From Anaerolineaceae bacterium (GTDB lineage Bacteria > Chloroflexota > Anaerolineae > Promineifilales > Promineifilaceae): a stretch of 64,000 nt of DNA. The notes beneath the pieces were generated by a model. It was not told the DNA's origin and searched no databases. It saw only the letters and a program-made list of their open reading frames with translations. The stretch lies in the NCBI GenBank assembly GCA_002699125.1, contig PABI01000125.1, forward strand, positions 160,602 through 224,601. Reading direction: 5' to 3'. A program made the position numbers and the translations under genes. Shown piece after piece: positions 42,965-51,993 of the stretch (position 1 is the stretch's first letter; every line of letters begins with the position of its first letter).

Positions 42965-43939
42965 CTACGGCCGTATCGCTGTCACGATCGCCCGCCGGGG
43001 AGCCGGATGGCCTTCAACAGTTTGGCTTGCGTCTGTGGGATCGAGAAAGTCGGGCAGGGATTTGAACGTCATCCACTCGGTGGCGCGCTGTTCCTGAGTG
43101 GTCGTGGGCGTTACATCCAGCAGCTTCTCTTGTTCAAAGCCGCACTTGCGCAGCCAGCTCAGCAGCGTCGGCACGGTAGGAATAAACCAGACATTGCGCA
43201 TTTGCGCGTAGCGTCCTTCCGGCACCAAAATCTGGCCTAACGCTCCCTCAATAACGAGCGTTTCCAGGACCAGTTCGCCGCCGGGACGCAGCGCTTCCCA
43301 CAGCGTCAGCAAATGATCCAGCGGCGAGCGGCGATGATACAGTACCCCCATCGAAAAAACGGTATCGAAGGCGGCCAGATTTTGCGGCAGGGCTTCCACG
43401 CCCAGCGGTAGCACGTATGCCGGCATAGCATCGCCCACAAAGTGACGCACGGCCTGGTATTGCGCCACGTACAGCAGGTATGGGTCCAACCCGAGGACCA
43501 ATCTGGCCCCGCTGCCCGCCATGCGCCAGCAATGGTACCCATTGCCGCAGCCGACGTCTAACACGAGACGGCCGTTCAGCGGTGTAATGCCATCCTTTAG
43601 CCGATCCCACTTCCAATCCGAGCGCCATTCGGTATCGATATGCAGGCCAAACAGGTGAAACGGGCCCTTGCGCCAGGGATGCAGCCGGCGCAGCAGACTT
43701 TCCATTTGGGCAAACGTTTCCGGAGCTAACTCATCCGGTCGGCCCACAATGACGCCATCTTTTAGATTCACCTGGGAAGGCGTCACGTTGGGGAGATTGC
43801 TCAAAATGGCGCGCCACTCGGCTAAACGGCCGTGTTGACTATCATCCAACGCCGCCGCCACCTGAGCCGGTAACTGGTCTAACCAGCTGGCCAGCGGCGT
43901 CTCTTCCATTTGCGCATAAAGTGGTGTGTAATCGATCAT
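42965..43939 (-). CDS. cmoB: tRNA U34 carboxymethyltransferase CmoB
   Basis: 324 residues. Transfers the carboxymethyl group from carboxy-SAM to 5-hydroxyuridine at the tRNA wobble base. Family marks are the N-terminal WxxxLPAQVAAAL region, RKGPFHLFGLHIDTEWRSDWKWDR, the SAM loop VLDVGCGNGYHCWRM, DPYLLYVAQYQA, GVLYHRRSPLDHL and the C-terminal RTTEWMTF-like segment. No ribosome site is seen before the ATG; a hairpin repeat ends there. The partner cmoA lies directly upstream on the same strand. Confidence 0.93.
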   Translation of the reverse strand: MIDYTPLYAQMEETPLASWLDQLPAQVAAALDDSQHGRLAEWRAILSNLPNVTPSQVNLKDGVIVGRPDELAPETFAQMESLLRRLHPWRKGPFHLFGLHIDTEWRSDWKWDRLKDGITPLNGRLVLDVGCGNGYHCWRMAGSGARLVLGLDPYLLYVAQYQAVRHFVGDAMPAYVLPLGVEALPQNLAAFDTVFSMGVLYHRRSPLDHLLTLWEALRPGGELVLETLVIEGALGQILVPEGRYAQMRNVWFIPTVPTLLSWLRKCGFEQEKLLDVTPTTTQEQRATEWMTFKSLPDFLDPTDASQTVEGHPAPRRAIVTAIRP

Positions 43940-43945
43940 CTTTAG

Positions 43946-44017
43946 CAAACCGCAAAGTGCGCAAAGACCGCAAAGCTAAAGAAAAAAACTTAGCGCACTT
44001 TGCGTTCTTTGCGGTGA
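43946..44017. repeat. CGCAAAG hairpin repeat between cmoA and cmoB
   Basis: ACCGCAAAG with TGCGCAAAGACCGCAAAG on one arm and CACTTTGCGTTCTTTGCGG on the other, around a poly-A loop. It fills the whole gap between the cmoA stop and the cmoB start. Confidence 0.65.
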
Positions 44018-44019
44018 AT

Positions 44020-44757
44020 TTATTTGATAGCCAAGAGCGAGACAAAGTTAAACGCCTGAAACCACAAATCGGCGGAGGCGAAGCCGGCTTGCCGCAGCCG
44101 GGCCTGGTGCTGCGGCACCGTTTCAGAAATAAGCACGTTTTCCAGCGCGGTGCGTTTCTGGCTGATCTCCAAATCGCTGTAGCCGTTGGCTCGCTTGAAG
44201 TCATGATGCAGCGTCACCAGCAGATCATCCAGCGCGGTCGGTTCAAAGATGACTTTCTCCGACAAAATGAGCACGCCGCCGGGCAGCAGGCCATCGTAAA
44301 TGCGCTGGATGAGTGTGTCACGCTGGGCCGGTGGCACAAACTGGAAGGTAAAGTTAAGCACCACCACCGACGCCTGGTTGATTGGGATCTGGCAGATGTC
44401 GGCTTCCACTAGATCAACCGGCAGGCCCCCGCCGGAGTGGGCCAGGATTTGGCGGCATTGTTCGATCATAGCGGAGGAATTGTCTACGGCCGTAATCCGG
44501 CAGCCCGGCTGTTTAACTTGCTGGCGCAGCGCCAGCGTCACGGCTCCCAACGAGCAGCCCAGATCGTAGCAGCGGCTGTGAGGCTGAGCATACCGGCCGG
44601 CAATCTGTCCAATTAGGGGCAGCAGCAGCTTGTAGCCGGGCACAGAACGCGCAATCATATCGGGGAAAACGGCCACCACGTCCTCATCGAATTCAAAGGG
44701 ATTTACTTCCGTTTTTTCGGCTGCATAAATCGTGTCTTGCGCTGTGGAAACAATCAT
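44020..44757 (-). CDS. cmoA: Carboxy-SAM synthase CmoA
   Basis: 245 residues. Makes carboxy-S-adenosylmethionine from SAM and prephenate for CmoB. It carries FDEDVVAVFPDMIARSVPGY, the SAM loop YDLGCSLGAVTLAL, ITAVDNSSAMIEQCR, VLNFTFQFVPPAQRD, LSEKVIF and HHDFKRANGYSDLEISQKR, all typical of CmoA. The ATG at 44757 has AAAGG upstream. It is divergent from the DUF2079 gene. Confidence 0.95.
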   Translation of the reverse strand: MIVSTAQDTIYAAEKTEVNPFEFDEDVVAVFPDMIARSVPGYKLLLPLIGQIAGRYAQPHSRCYDLGCSLGAVTLALRQQVKQPGCRITAVDNSSAMIEQCRQILAHSGGGLPVDLVEADICQIPINQASVVVLNFTFQFVPPAQRDTLIQRIYDGLLPGGVLILSEKVIFEPTALDDLLVTLHHDFKRANGYSDLEISQKRTALENVLISETVPQHQARLRQAGFASADLWFQAFNFVSLLAIK

Positions 44758-44861
44758 ATTTTGGTACCTTTGTTGTGCGCTTTGCAATTTGCGCGAGTGC
44801 GAATTTGGCTTTTGCTTAGGCAAATAACCACTCAACAATCCTGATCATTTTACAGTTCCTT

Positions 44862-44889
44862 TTGTGATTTACTCCATTCCCGATAAAAT
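44862..44889 (+). promoter_or_regulatory. Candidate promoter of the DUF2079 gene
   Basis: TTGTGA (44862-44867), 16-base spacer, TAAAAT (44884-44889), 33 bases before the TTG start. Confidence 0.5.
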
Positions 44890-44921
44890 TTTATTTTTTT
44901 AACGGCTCCAAGGGGGGCAAT

Positions 44922-46799
44922 TTGACCGACTTGAAGAGATGGCAAACGAGATGGACGACCACGGTGCGGACGCATCGGTTTGCCTTTTTGCTGGCCTTTG
45001 TGTTTACGGCCGTCTTTTTTTGGCTGAACCAAAGACAATACCTCACCTTCCAACTGCGCGCCCCGGATGCGGATCGGTTTATTCAAGCCATCTGGAATAC
45101 CGCACAAGGGAACTTCCTGTATTCTACAATAAAAGAAGGTTCCATTCTAAAAAACCACTTTTCGCCCTACATGGCGCTGCTCACTCCCTTTTTGTGGCTG
45201 GTGCCCGATCCCCGAATCCTGTTCTTCATTCAGGTTGCTGGTTTTGCCGCTGCGGGATTGCTGCTTTACAAAATTGTCTACGACAAATATCCACAGATAG
45301 CACCGTGGTTTTTGCTCGCTTTTTTGCTCAACCACGATCTGCATCAGGTGGCTGTGTTTGAACTGCGCCGCATTCCGTTGGCCATTCCCTATTTGGCGCT
45401 CATCGCCTACAGCTTACATGCCAAAAATCGCCGACTGCTCCTGGTGGGGATCTTTTTTGCCCTGCTGTGCAAGGAAGAAGTGGGCCTGATTGTTTTTGGC
45501 GTGGGGCTGTTCATTTTGCTCATCGAGCGCGATTGGCGCTGGGGGCTGCCCATTCTCATTTTGGGCGCGGGCTGGTTTGTTGTTATGCAGCAACTTGTTA
45601 TTCCCGCTTTTGGCGATGGCAATTATCCGCCGATTGGTTATTATGCCGCCTGGGGCAACAGTCTACCCCAAATTGTGCAAAATATCGTGACGCAGCCAGT
45701 TCGGGTCATTCAAACCATCTTTGACGCAGCCAGCCTGGAGCCATTGTGGCGCACGGCATTGGCCGTAGCTATTTTTTTGCCGCTGCTGGGCGCGGACTAC
45801 CTGCTGATTTTTGTGCCCATCCTGGGGGTCATGCTCCTGGCGTCCGACCCGGACATGCACAGTTTGGATCGCTGGTATATGACTTCCATTTTGCCTTTTT
45901 TGTTTGCCGCCATCGGTGTCGGGTTAACGCGATTACCGAAACGGTGGGCAGTGACGGCCGTATCCGCCCTCTTACTCACGACCATCATCACCTACTGGCT
46001 TTACAGTCCGGCTCCGCTGGCCCGCTATTTTGAACCATATCGCTACCAGCTAACCGAGCGCCACCAGCAAGCATGGCAGCTTTTGGAACGATTGCCGGAT
46101 GATGCGGCCGTTAGCGCCCAGGTTGCCTTTACGGCTCAGGTGGCCCAACGAGACATCCTGTTTCTCTACCCCTGGAATGAACTGGATGATCTAGAAGTTG
46201 ACTATATTTTGCTGGCCGAAGAGATGAACGCCTACCCGTTTACGATTCCCGATTTGCATTGGGAAATTGTGAATCTGCTGGCAGACCCAGGCATTACCAT
46301 TGCTGCCGAAATCAACGGTGTTTATTTGCTCCAACCAAACGGCGAAGCCAGCCCCGCCTATGCCATAAACCGCTCTGTTGAAGACAGCATTTTGTTGGAA
46401 AAAGCGGCCGTTGCCGTAACCGATGAAGATGGCTTTTTTGTTGACCAAACGGCCGTATCCATTCCCGGCAAACCAGGGCAAACTGTGCGGGTTTCTCTAT
46501 TTTGGCAAGCCATCGCAGCTCCCAACGGTGAGAGGACCGTTTCACTGCGAATTTCGGATGCGGCAGGCAATATTGTGGCCCAAAACGATTCCGCTCCGGC
46601 TGAAGCATCACGACCTACCAGCTGGTGGCAAGAAGGCTGGTACTTCCGTGAAGTTCGTTATCTGGAGCTTCCCCCCACCCTACAACCCGGCACCTATTCG
46701 GTGGATGTTTTGCTGTATGATTCGTTCACCGGCGAGCAGCTCCCCTTCGACAATAATGAGATTATTTACAAAATTGTAGAACTGCAATTTGCCGAATAA
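44922..46799 (+). CDS. DUF2079 polytopic membrane protein
   Basis: 625 residues. About ten membrane helices in residues 20-370, with the DUF2079 pattern DADRFIQAIWNTAQGNFLYS, HFSPYMALLTPFLWL, LLCKEEVGLIVFGVGLF and DMHSLDRWYMTSILPFLF. A soluble, mostly beta C-terminal part follows. The fold resembles GT-C glycosyltransferases that use lipid-linked sugars, but the donor is unknown. The start is TTG with AAGGGGGG just upstream. The next gene is an alkaline-phosphatase-superfamily enzyme, which suggests envelope glycan or lipid work. Confidence 0.87.
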   Translation: MTDLKRWQTRWTTTVRTHRFAFLLAFVFTAVFFWLNQRQYLTFQLRAPDADRFIQAIWNTAQGNFLYSTIKEGSILKNHFSPYMALLTPFLWLVPDPRILFFIQVAGFAAAGLLLYKIVYDKYPQIAPWFLLAFLLNHDLHQVAVFELRRIPLAIPYLALIAYSLHAKNRRLLLVGIFFALLCKEEVGLIVFGVGLFILLIERDWRWGLPILILGAGWFVVMQQLVIPAFGDGNYPPIGYYAAWGNSLPQIVQNIVTQPVRVIQTIFDAASLEPLWRTALAVAIFLPLLGADYLLIFVPILGVMLLASDPDMHSLDRWYMTSILPFLFAAIGVGLTRLPKRWAVTAVSALLLTTIITYWLYSPAPLARYFEPYRYQLTERHQQAWQLLERLPDDAAVSAQVAFTAQVAQRDILFLYPWNELDDLEVDYILLAEEMNAYPFTIPDLHWEIVNLLADPGITIAAEINGVYLLQPNGEASPAYAINRSVEDSILLEKAAVAVTDEDGFFVDQTAVSIPGKPGQTVRVSLFWQAIAAPNGERTVSLRISDAAGNIVAQNDSAPAEASRPTSWWQEGWYFREVRYLELPPTLQPGTYSVDVLLYDSFTGEQLPFDNNEIIYKIVELQFAE

Positions 46800-46886
46800 A
46801 AGCGTTTGTTCATAATACTGTGGTCCGATTTTGCAATAAACAGAAAAGTGCTAAAGTACCTGACAAACCAACGATAAGTGAGAATT

Positions 46887-48500
46887 ATGAAATTATTAAT
46901 TTTAGGATTAGATGGCGCAACATTTGATTTAATACGGCCGTGGGCCAATGAGGGCAAACTGCCCAACCTGGCTAAATTGATGCAAAACGGGGTTCACACC
47001 GATTTACTTTCTACCCTGCCCCCCGTCACCAGCCCGGCCTGGCCCTCGTTTATGACCGGCTGTAATCCCGGCAAGCACGGCGTGTTCGACTTTATCCAAC
47101 CCTCGGGAGCCAGTTATTCATTGGTCAACTCTACCCGGATCAAAAAGCCAACCATGTGGCAAATCTTGTCCAACATGGGCTACCGCGTAGGCGTGCTCAA
47201 TGTGCCCGTCACCTACCCGCCGCAGCCGATCAACGGCTTCATGATCACCGGCATTCTCAGCCCCAAGCAGGGCACCATCTGCTACCCGCAAGATTTAATC
47301 AGCCGGCATCAGGCCAAGCTGGGACCCTACCGTGTCTCACCCAACATTCAATACAAGGCCGGCAACGAAGAAGCGTACATCAAAGATATTTATGACCTGA
47401 TTCACGCTCACGGCAAATGGGCGGTTCACTTGATGAAAAATGAACCGGTCGATGTGTTAATGGTCCATTTCATTGCCCTGGACATCATGATGCACGCCCT
47501 GTGGCGCTTGATGGACAACAACCACCCCCGCCACGAGCCATCTGCCTACCAGGATGCCATTCAGGGTGGTTACCAGTTGGTAGATGAATATGTAGGGCAA
47601 ATGCTTGATTTACTGCCCGAAGATGCTCACGTCATCACCATGTCTGATCATGGCTTTGGGCCGCTTAACCGCATTGTGAACCTGAACAACTTCCTGATGG
47701 AGAAGGGTTTCCTTAAGCTGAACCGGAAGCCCATGACCATGTTGAAGGCGCTGGCGTTTAAGCTGGGGTTATCTCCGGCCGTCATTTACCGATTGGTAGA
47801 GAAAATTGGCCTGCAAAACATGGCCACCAAAGTGTCTAAGAACACGCGCAACCAGGTGCTGGGCAAGTTCCTCAACTACGACAACGTCGATTGGAGCCAG
47901 ACAGCAGCTTACAGTATGGGGCACGTGGGGCAGATTTATTTGAACATGGCCGGGCGCGAGCCAAACGGCATTGTGACCCAGGCCAGCTACAAGCGCACCC
48001 GGCAAGATATTGTGGACGCTTTGCAGGAGTTGAAGGATGAAAACGGCCGTTCCCTCATCACCAAAATCATCCTGCGCGAAGAAACGTACCACGGCCCCTA
48101 CACCGAGAAAGGACCAGACATCCACCTCATTCTGGATGAGTACAACATCATCGCCTACCCGCTCTTTGCCACCAACGGCAAAATTGTCACCGAGCAAATT
48201 CGGGGCGACTCTGGCTGCCATCGCCGCGAAGGCATTGTGATTGCCCACGGGCCGCAGTTTAAGCAAAATGTGCAACTGCCCATCAACGCCGACATTATCG
48301 ACATTGCCCCCACCATCTTTGCCCTGCTGGGCGAGGCCGTGCCGGAGCACATGGACGGTGCCGTGCTGGTCGATTTCTTCAAAACCCAACCGGAAGTCAC
48401 CTATTTCGACGCCGAACAAGAGCTGCGTGAAGCCCACGCCTTAGACGAGGCGGAAAACAAACAAATTGAAGATCGCCTGCGCGATTTGGGCTATCTTTAA
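46887..48500 (+). CDS. Alkaline-phosphatase-superfamily (type I phosphodiesterase) enzyme
   Basis: 537 residues, no signal peptide. Metal-site segments are LGLDGATFDLI at the start, TSPAWPSFMTGCNPGKHGVFDF, VHFIALDIMMHALW, ITMSDHGFGPLNR and CHRREGIVIAHG. This order is that of nucleotide pyrophosphatase/phosphodiesterase-type proteins. The substrate is not evident. It lies between the DUF2079 and flippase-like genes. AAGTGAGA precedes the ATG weakly. Confidence 0.88.
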   Translation: MKLLILGLDGATFDLIRPWANEGKLPNLAKLMQNGVHTDLLSTLPPVTSPAWPSFMTGCNPGKHGVFDFIQPSGASYSLVNSTRIKKPTMWQILSNMGYRVGVLNVPVTYPPQPINGFMITGILSPKQGTICYPQDLISRHQAKLGPYRVSPNIQYKAGNEEAYIKDIYDLIHAHGKWAVHLMKNEPVDVLMVHFIALDIMMHALWRLMDNNHPRHEPSAYQDAIQGGYQLVDEYVGQMLDLLPEDAHVITMSDHGFGPLNRIVNLNNFLMEKGFLKLNRKPMTMLKALAFKLGLSPAVIYRLVEKIGLQNMATKVSKNTRNQVLGKFLNYDNVDWSQTAAYSMGHVGQIYLNMAGREPNGIVTQASYKRTRQDIVDALQELKDENGRSLITKIILREETYHGPYTEKGPDIHLILDEYNIIAYPLFATNGKIVTEQIRGDSGCHRREGIVIAHGPQFKQNVQLPINADIIDIAPTIFALLGEAVPEHMDGAVLVDFFKTQPEVTYFDAEQELREAHALDEAENKQIEDRLRDLGYL

Positions 48501-48523
48501 CCAATCGAATTGAGGAACTTAAG

Positions 48524-48567
48524 CAAAGATTTCGCAGATAAAATTCGTTAAATCTGCGAAATCTTTG
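48524..48567. repeat. Perfect CAAAGATTTCGCAGAT hairpin
   Basis: A 16-bp perfect stem (48524-48539 with 48552-48567) and a 12-base loop, followed by a T-rich tract (GTTTTATTTT). It could terminate the upstream gene. It leaves only 16 bases to the next ATG and no ribosome site. Confidence 0.7.
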
Positions 48568-48583
48568 ATTGTTTTATTTTCTT

Positions 48584-49561
48584 ATGACATCTAGCGAAGC
48601 TGCCACCACACCCACCCCACCGGCAAAAACCCAAAACCGCATCGTAACTCTGATCAAAGTAGGGATCACGCTGCTCAGCCTGGCCTATGTGTTCACCCAG
48701 GTGCCGCTCAGCGAGATCGGCGCGGGCATTCGCCAGGCGCGCTGGGACTGGCTTTTTGTGGCGGTGGGTATTAACTTTGCCGGGCTGGTGCTGCGCTCAG
48801 TGCGCTGGGCGATTTTGCTCAACGGCATTGGCAGCACCGTGCCGCTGCGCCAGCTCATCAAGCTGTATTTTGTCGGCGCGTTTTTCAATGGCGTACTACC
48901 CTCTGGCTTTGGCGGCGACGTCGTGCGCATCATCGAAGTGGCCGAAGACGTGCCGCAGGCTACGGCCGCAGGCACGGTCATCGTCGACCGGCTGAGCGGG
49001 CTGATGGGGCTGTTTGTGCTGGGCTTGCTGGTGCTGGGGTTAAATCCCGATGTTTTTCCGCCGGAGTTGGTCTGGCAAGTTGGGGCGGTCTGTTTGCTGG
49101 GTTTAATCGGCGGCATTTTCCTGCTGCGCGGCTGGCGCTGGTTCCCTTTTTTGGAGACATGGCTAAACAAGTTGCCGCAAAAGGTGGCACGGCCGTTTCT
49201 CAAACTCAGCGCCACTCTGCAAGCCCTGCCCACCAAATCTTTGCTGCTGGCGCTGGGCATCTCGCTACTGTTCAACTTTTTGCTCATTGGGCAGTGGACG
49301 GCCGTTTCGCGCGGACTCAACTTCACCATTAGCTATTGGTATCTGATGGGCGTCGTACCGGTAATGTCGATTGCCCTGCTGGTGCCCTCATTTAGCGGCC
49401 TGGGCGTGCGTGAAGCGATTGCCCCACTGCTTTTTGCCGGGGCGGGGCTGTCAACCGCACAGGCTGTTACCCTCTCTCTTATGGTTTTCTTCGTCAAGCG
49501 AGCTTCTGAATTGGTGGGGGCACCGGTTTATTTATACTCGTTGTGGCGGAAACGGCCGTAA
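48584..49561 (+). CDS. Flippase-like integral membrane protein (UPF0104 type), second copy
   Basis: 325 residues, about eight membrane helices: LIKVGITLLSLAYVFTQVPL, FVGAFFNGVLPSGFGGDVVRI (family signature), TVIVDRLSGLMGLFVLGLLV, and VPSFSGLGVREAIAPLLFAG near the end. Related to the protein at 41843 and to the MprF membrane half. The ATG at 48584 is chosen because the residues before it would be encoded by the hairpin repeat. Its neighbours suggest lipid or glycolipid transport. Confidence 0.85.
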   Translation: MTSSEAATTPTPPAKTQNRIVTLIKVGITLLSLAYVFTQVPLSEIGAGIRQARWDWLFVAVGINFAGLVLRSVRWAILLNGIGSTVPLRQLIKLYFVGAFFNGVLPSGFGGDVVRIIEVAEDVPQATAAGTVIVDRLSGLMGLFVLGLLVLGLNPDVFPPELVWQVGAVCLLGLIGGIFLLRGWRWFPFLETWLNKLPQKVARPFLKLSATLQALPTKSLLLALGISLLFNFLLIGQWTAVSRGLNFTISYWYLMGVVPVMSIALLVPSFSGLGVREAIAPLLFAGAGLSTAQAVTLSLMVFFVKRASELVGAPVYLYSLWRKRP

Positions 49562-49603
49562 AAACCAACGCAAAGGCGCAAAGACGCAGAGAAAAACCCG
49601 GCG

Positions 49604-51979
49604 TCAATCTGTGGAACTGGCTATCTGCCGATACCATTCCTGCAGTAACGGTACACAAAACTTCCACTCATCCTCGGCTAGATTAGTCAGATATTCGCGA
49701 TCTACCAAGCGGCGCAATATCGCCTCGTCTACCGTCGTATTCCCCGTCTGCGCTATCTCCCTTAATGCTTGCCTGTCCGCTTCCTCAAACAGTTGATCCA
49801 GGGATTGAAAATAATACCGTCCGGCATCAAAAAGCGAAGGTACCAGTTCATCCACATCCGCAGCGGTGACCGTGCGGCGAGACGTAGGCGTTAAGCGATC
49901 GACCACCTGTACCCCGATCATTTGCAGCAAAAATGGTTGGCGACCACTCCAATGCAAGGCCTGTTCAATTGCCCCAGCTTCCCAGGTCAGGGCAAAATCC
50001 GGCACAGGGTTCGCCAGCAGATCGCGCGCTTCTTCCGGTTTCAGGTAACTGACACGTACCCGCCGCACGTTTTTTAGATATTCGGCAAATTCAAGACTCC
50101 AGTTGTCCAATTCATATTGCCCGCTGTAGAGCACCATCCAGCCGGGAGCCTGCGACAATCCACGTAACATCCCCAACACATCGTGGCTTAATTTACCGTC
50201 GGCGACACGCTTTACCAGCTTATCAAACTCATCGAGGCAAAGCAGTACACGCTTGCCGCGCACCTGATCAGCATACTGTTCGAGCCATTGATCTAAGCGA
50301 TACAGCGGATGTTTGCCGATACTTTTCTCAGTTAGGGGTTGCAGACGCACGCCACCGGGTCTTCTTTTTTCTTCGTTGTAGATGGCTGTGCTGAAACCGA
50401 TGGCAAAGAGTTCATCCCCGGAGCCGCTGATAGAGCGTTGACAATCGACAATGACCACATGGGCATCGGGCAACTGCGCCGGGAGCTGCATAAGCGCCGA
50501 CGATTTGCCCATGCGCTGCTGAGCCACAAGCAGCAAAGTTTCTGCCCGGCTGGGATTGGCATACACTTCGCTGGTGAGGGTGAACAGGTCTTTACGCCCC
50601 CGGAATAGAGCAGAGTCTGTCTCTAAAGCAGAACCCGCCTGATATGCTCCCGCCAAAATCTGCCGGGGCGTCTGCTCCAACTGTTCTGCATGTGTGCGAA
50701 TAAGCCGCTGCCAATAGAGGGCCATATTAGCCAGTTCCGGATTTTTCAACCCATTGGCCCGGACGCGCAGCGTGTCTAACTCGCCGCGGTTACGCTCCAG
50801 AACGCGATGCGCCACATTTGCCGTATGCGCCTCTTGAACATGTGCCAGAGAGTTGGCCACGGCGGCAAAGTCACGCAGGAGATTGGCAATCTGTTCATTC
50901 TTGCGTGGCAGGCTCTGCAAAATGTCTGCCACCTGGTCGCATTGTTGGGCGGAGCGGTTAAGGGCGGGTAGGTCTTCAGCCTCCTGGCCGGTTTCGGACG
51001 CCCAACGGGTAGCGGCATAAGCAACTGCCCACTTTTGTCCTGTGGATTCGGCCGTCTTAGCCAACATTTCTACGGCCGCCTGATCAGGTTGGGCAGACAG
51101 ACATTGGGCTAAAAACCGGCTAAACAAGGGTAGTGGTAAATAAATGAGTTCATCCAGCTGGATAACTGAATGAGTAAACGCACTTTGGGCATAGGTGGGC
51201 TGTTGCCTGGCCCGCCACCATTGCCACACTGTCCAGAACGCCCACAGCGGCGTACGCAGCGCACGAGCAAATGTAACAATGAACACAACGCCGAACGCAA
51301 CGCCGCCCGCAACGCCGAACGCAACGCCGACCGTAAGGCCGAACACACCACCGAACGCAACGCCGAACACACCACCGAACGCAACACCGCCCGCAACGCC
51401 TAACGCAACGCCTCCCGCAACGCCTAACGCAACGCTGAACGCAACGCCGACCGCAACGCCTAATGCAACGCCGAACGCAACGCCGCCCGCAACGCCGAAC
51501 GCAACGCCGAACGCAACACCGCCCGCAACGCCGAACGCAACGCCCAACGCAACGCCCAACGCAACGCCTAACGCAACGCCTAACGCAACGCCGACCACAA
51601 TGCTGACCGCAACGCCGACCGCAATGCCTAACGCAATGCCGAACGCAACGCCAAACACAACGCGCTCCCAGTATGTCCCCTCCCCCCCTGCCCAAGCATT
51701 CAGACCACTAATGTCGCTCAGGGAAACTAACAGGGGAACAGCAACCAACAGCAACAGCAAATTACCCAACAACATCTGCCCCAACAAGTGAAGCAATGAC
51801 TTATTGGCAAAAAACGCTTGCCGTAACTCCGGCTTGGACAAAATGACCCATAGTGAGGTGTCCAGTAATTTGCGGTCCCCAGCTAGTTGGGTTATTTCAT
51901 CGTGTAGAGTAAGTGGCTTGAACCAAAATAGTCCAAGCAGTCGAAAGGTTTCTTGCCAGTATCGTTTCATCGTGGACAT
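49604..51979 (-). CDS. STAND ATPase with a 31-unit GVAx membrane domain
   Basis: 791 residues. A short N-terminal part and a membrane helix are followed by about 31 consecutive tetrads of the form GVAx (about residues 105-230), a run with a Gly at nearly every fourth position and no charge. A helical middle follows, then a STAND-type P-loop with VAQQRMGKSSALMQL near 490, Walker B VLLCLDEFDKLV, LKPEEARDLL, and a winged-helix-like end (IAQTGNTTVDEAILRRLVDREYL). AAAAGG precedes the ATG at 51979. It lies 14 bases from the smaller ATPase upstream and shares its C-terminal half with the protein at 58122. Confidence 0.82.
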   Translation of the reverse strand: MSTMKRYWQETFRLLGLFWFKPLTLHDEITQLAGDRKLLDTSLWVILSKPELRQAFFANKSLLHLLGQMLLGNLLLLLVAVPLLVSLSDISGLNAWAGGEGTYWERVVFGVAFGIALGIAVGVAVSIVVGVALGVALGVALGVALGVAFGVAGGVAFGVAFGVAGGVAFGVALGVAVGVAFSVALGVAGGVALGVAGGVAFGGVFGVAFGGVFGLTVGVAFGVAGGVAFGVVFIVTFARALRTPLWAFWTVWQWWRARQQPTYAQSAFTHSVIQLDELIYLPLPLFSRFLAQCLSAQPDQAAVEMLAKTAESTGQKWAVAYAATRWASETGQEAEDLPALNRSAQQCDQVADILQSLPRKNEQIANLLRDFAAVANSLAHVQEAHTANVAHRVLERNRGELDTLRVRANGLKNPELANMALYWQRLIRTHAEQLEQTPRQILAGAYQAGSALETDSALFRGRKDLFTLTSEVYANPSRAETLLLVAQQRMGKSSALMQLPAQLPDAHVVIVDCQRSISGSGDELFAIGFSTAIYNEEKRRPGGVRLQPLTEKSIGKHPLYRLDQWLEQYADQVRGKRVLLCLDEFDKLVKRVADGKLSHDVLGMLRGLSQAPGWMVLYSGQYELDNWSLEFAEYLKNVRRVRVSYLKPEEARDLLANPVPDFALTWEAGAIEQALHWSGRQPFLLQMIGVQVVDRLTPTSRRTVTAADVDELVPSLFDAGRYYFQSLDQLFEEADRQALREIAQTGNTTVDEAILRRLVDREYLTNLAEDEWKFCVPLLQEWYRQIASSTD
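51283..51663. repeat. 12-bp tandem repeat array, unit like GCAACGCCGAAC
   Basis: About 31 slightly varied copies (GCAACGCC followed by TAAC, GAAC, GACC, CCCG and similar) on the plus strand. They encode the GVAx tetrads of the minus-strand ATPase. The unit length keeps the frame on gain or loss, so length variation would not break the gene. Confidence 0.9.
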
Positions 51980-51993
51980 TACATTACCTTTTG

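Noticed and set aside
51283..51663. Possible CRISPR array
   Set aside because: Units are 12 bp with no spacers and lie inside a coding frame. No cas genes are present.
51195..51791. Plus-strand open frame reading as Asn-Ala-Thr-Pro repeats
   Set aside because: It is the reverse side of the 12-bp repeat in the STAND ATPase gene. Frames stay open on both strands because of the repeat, and no ribosome site is present.
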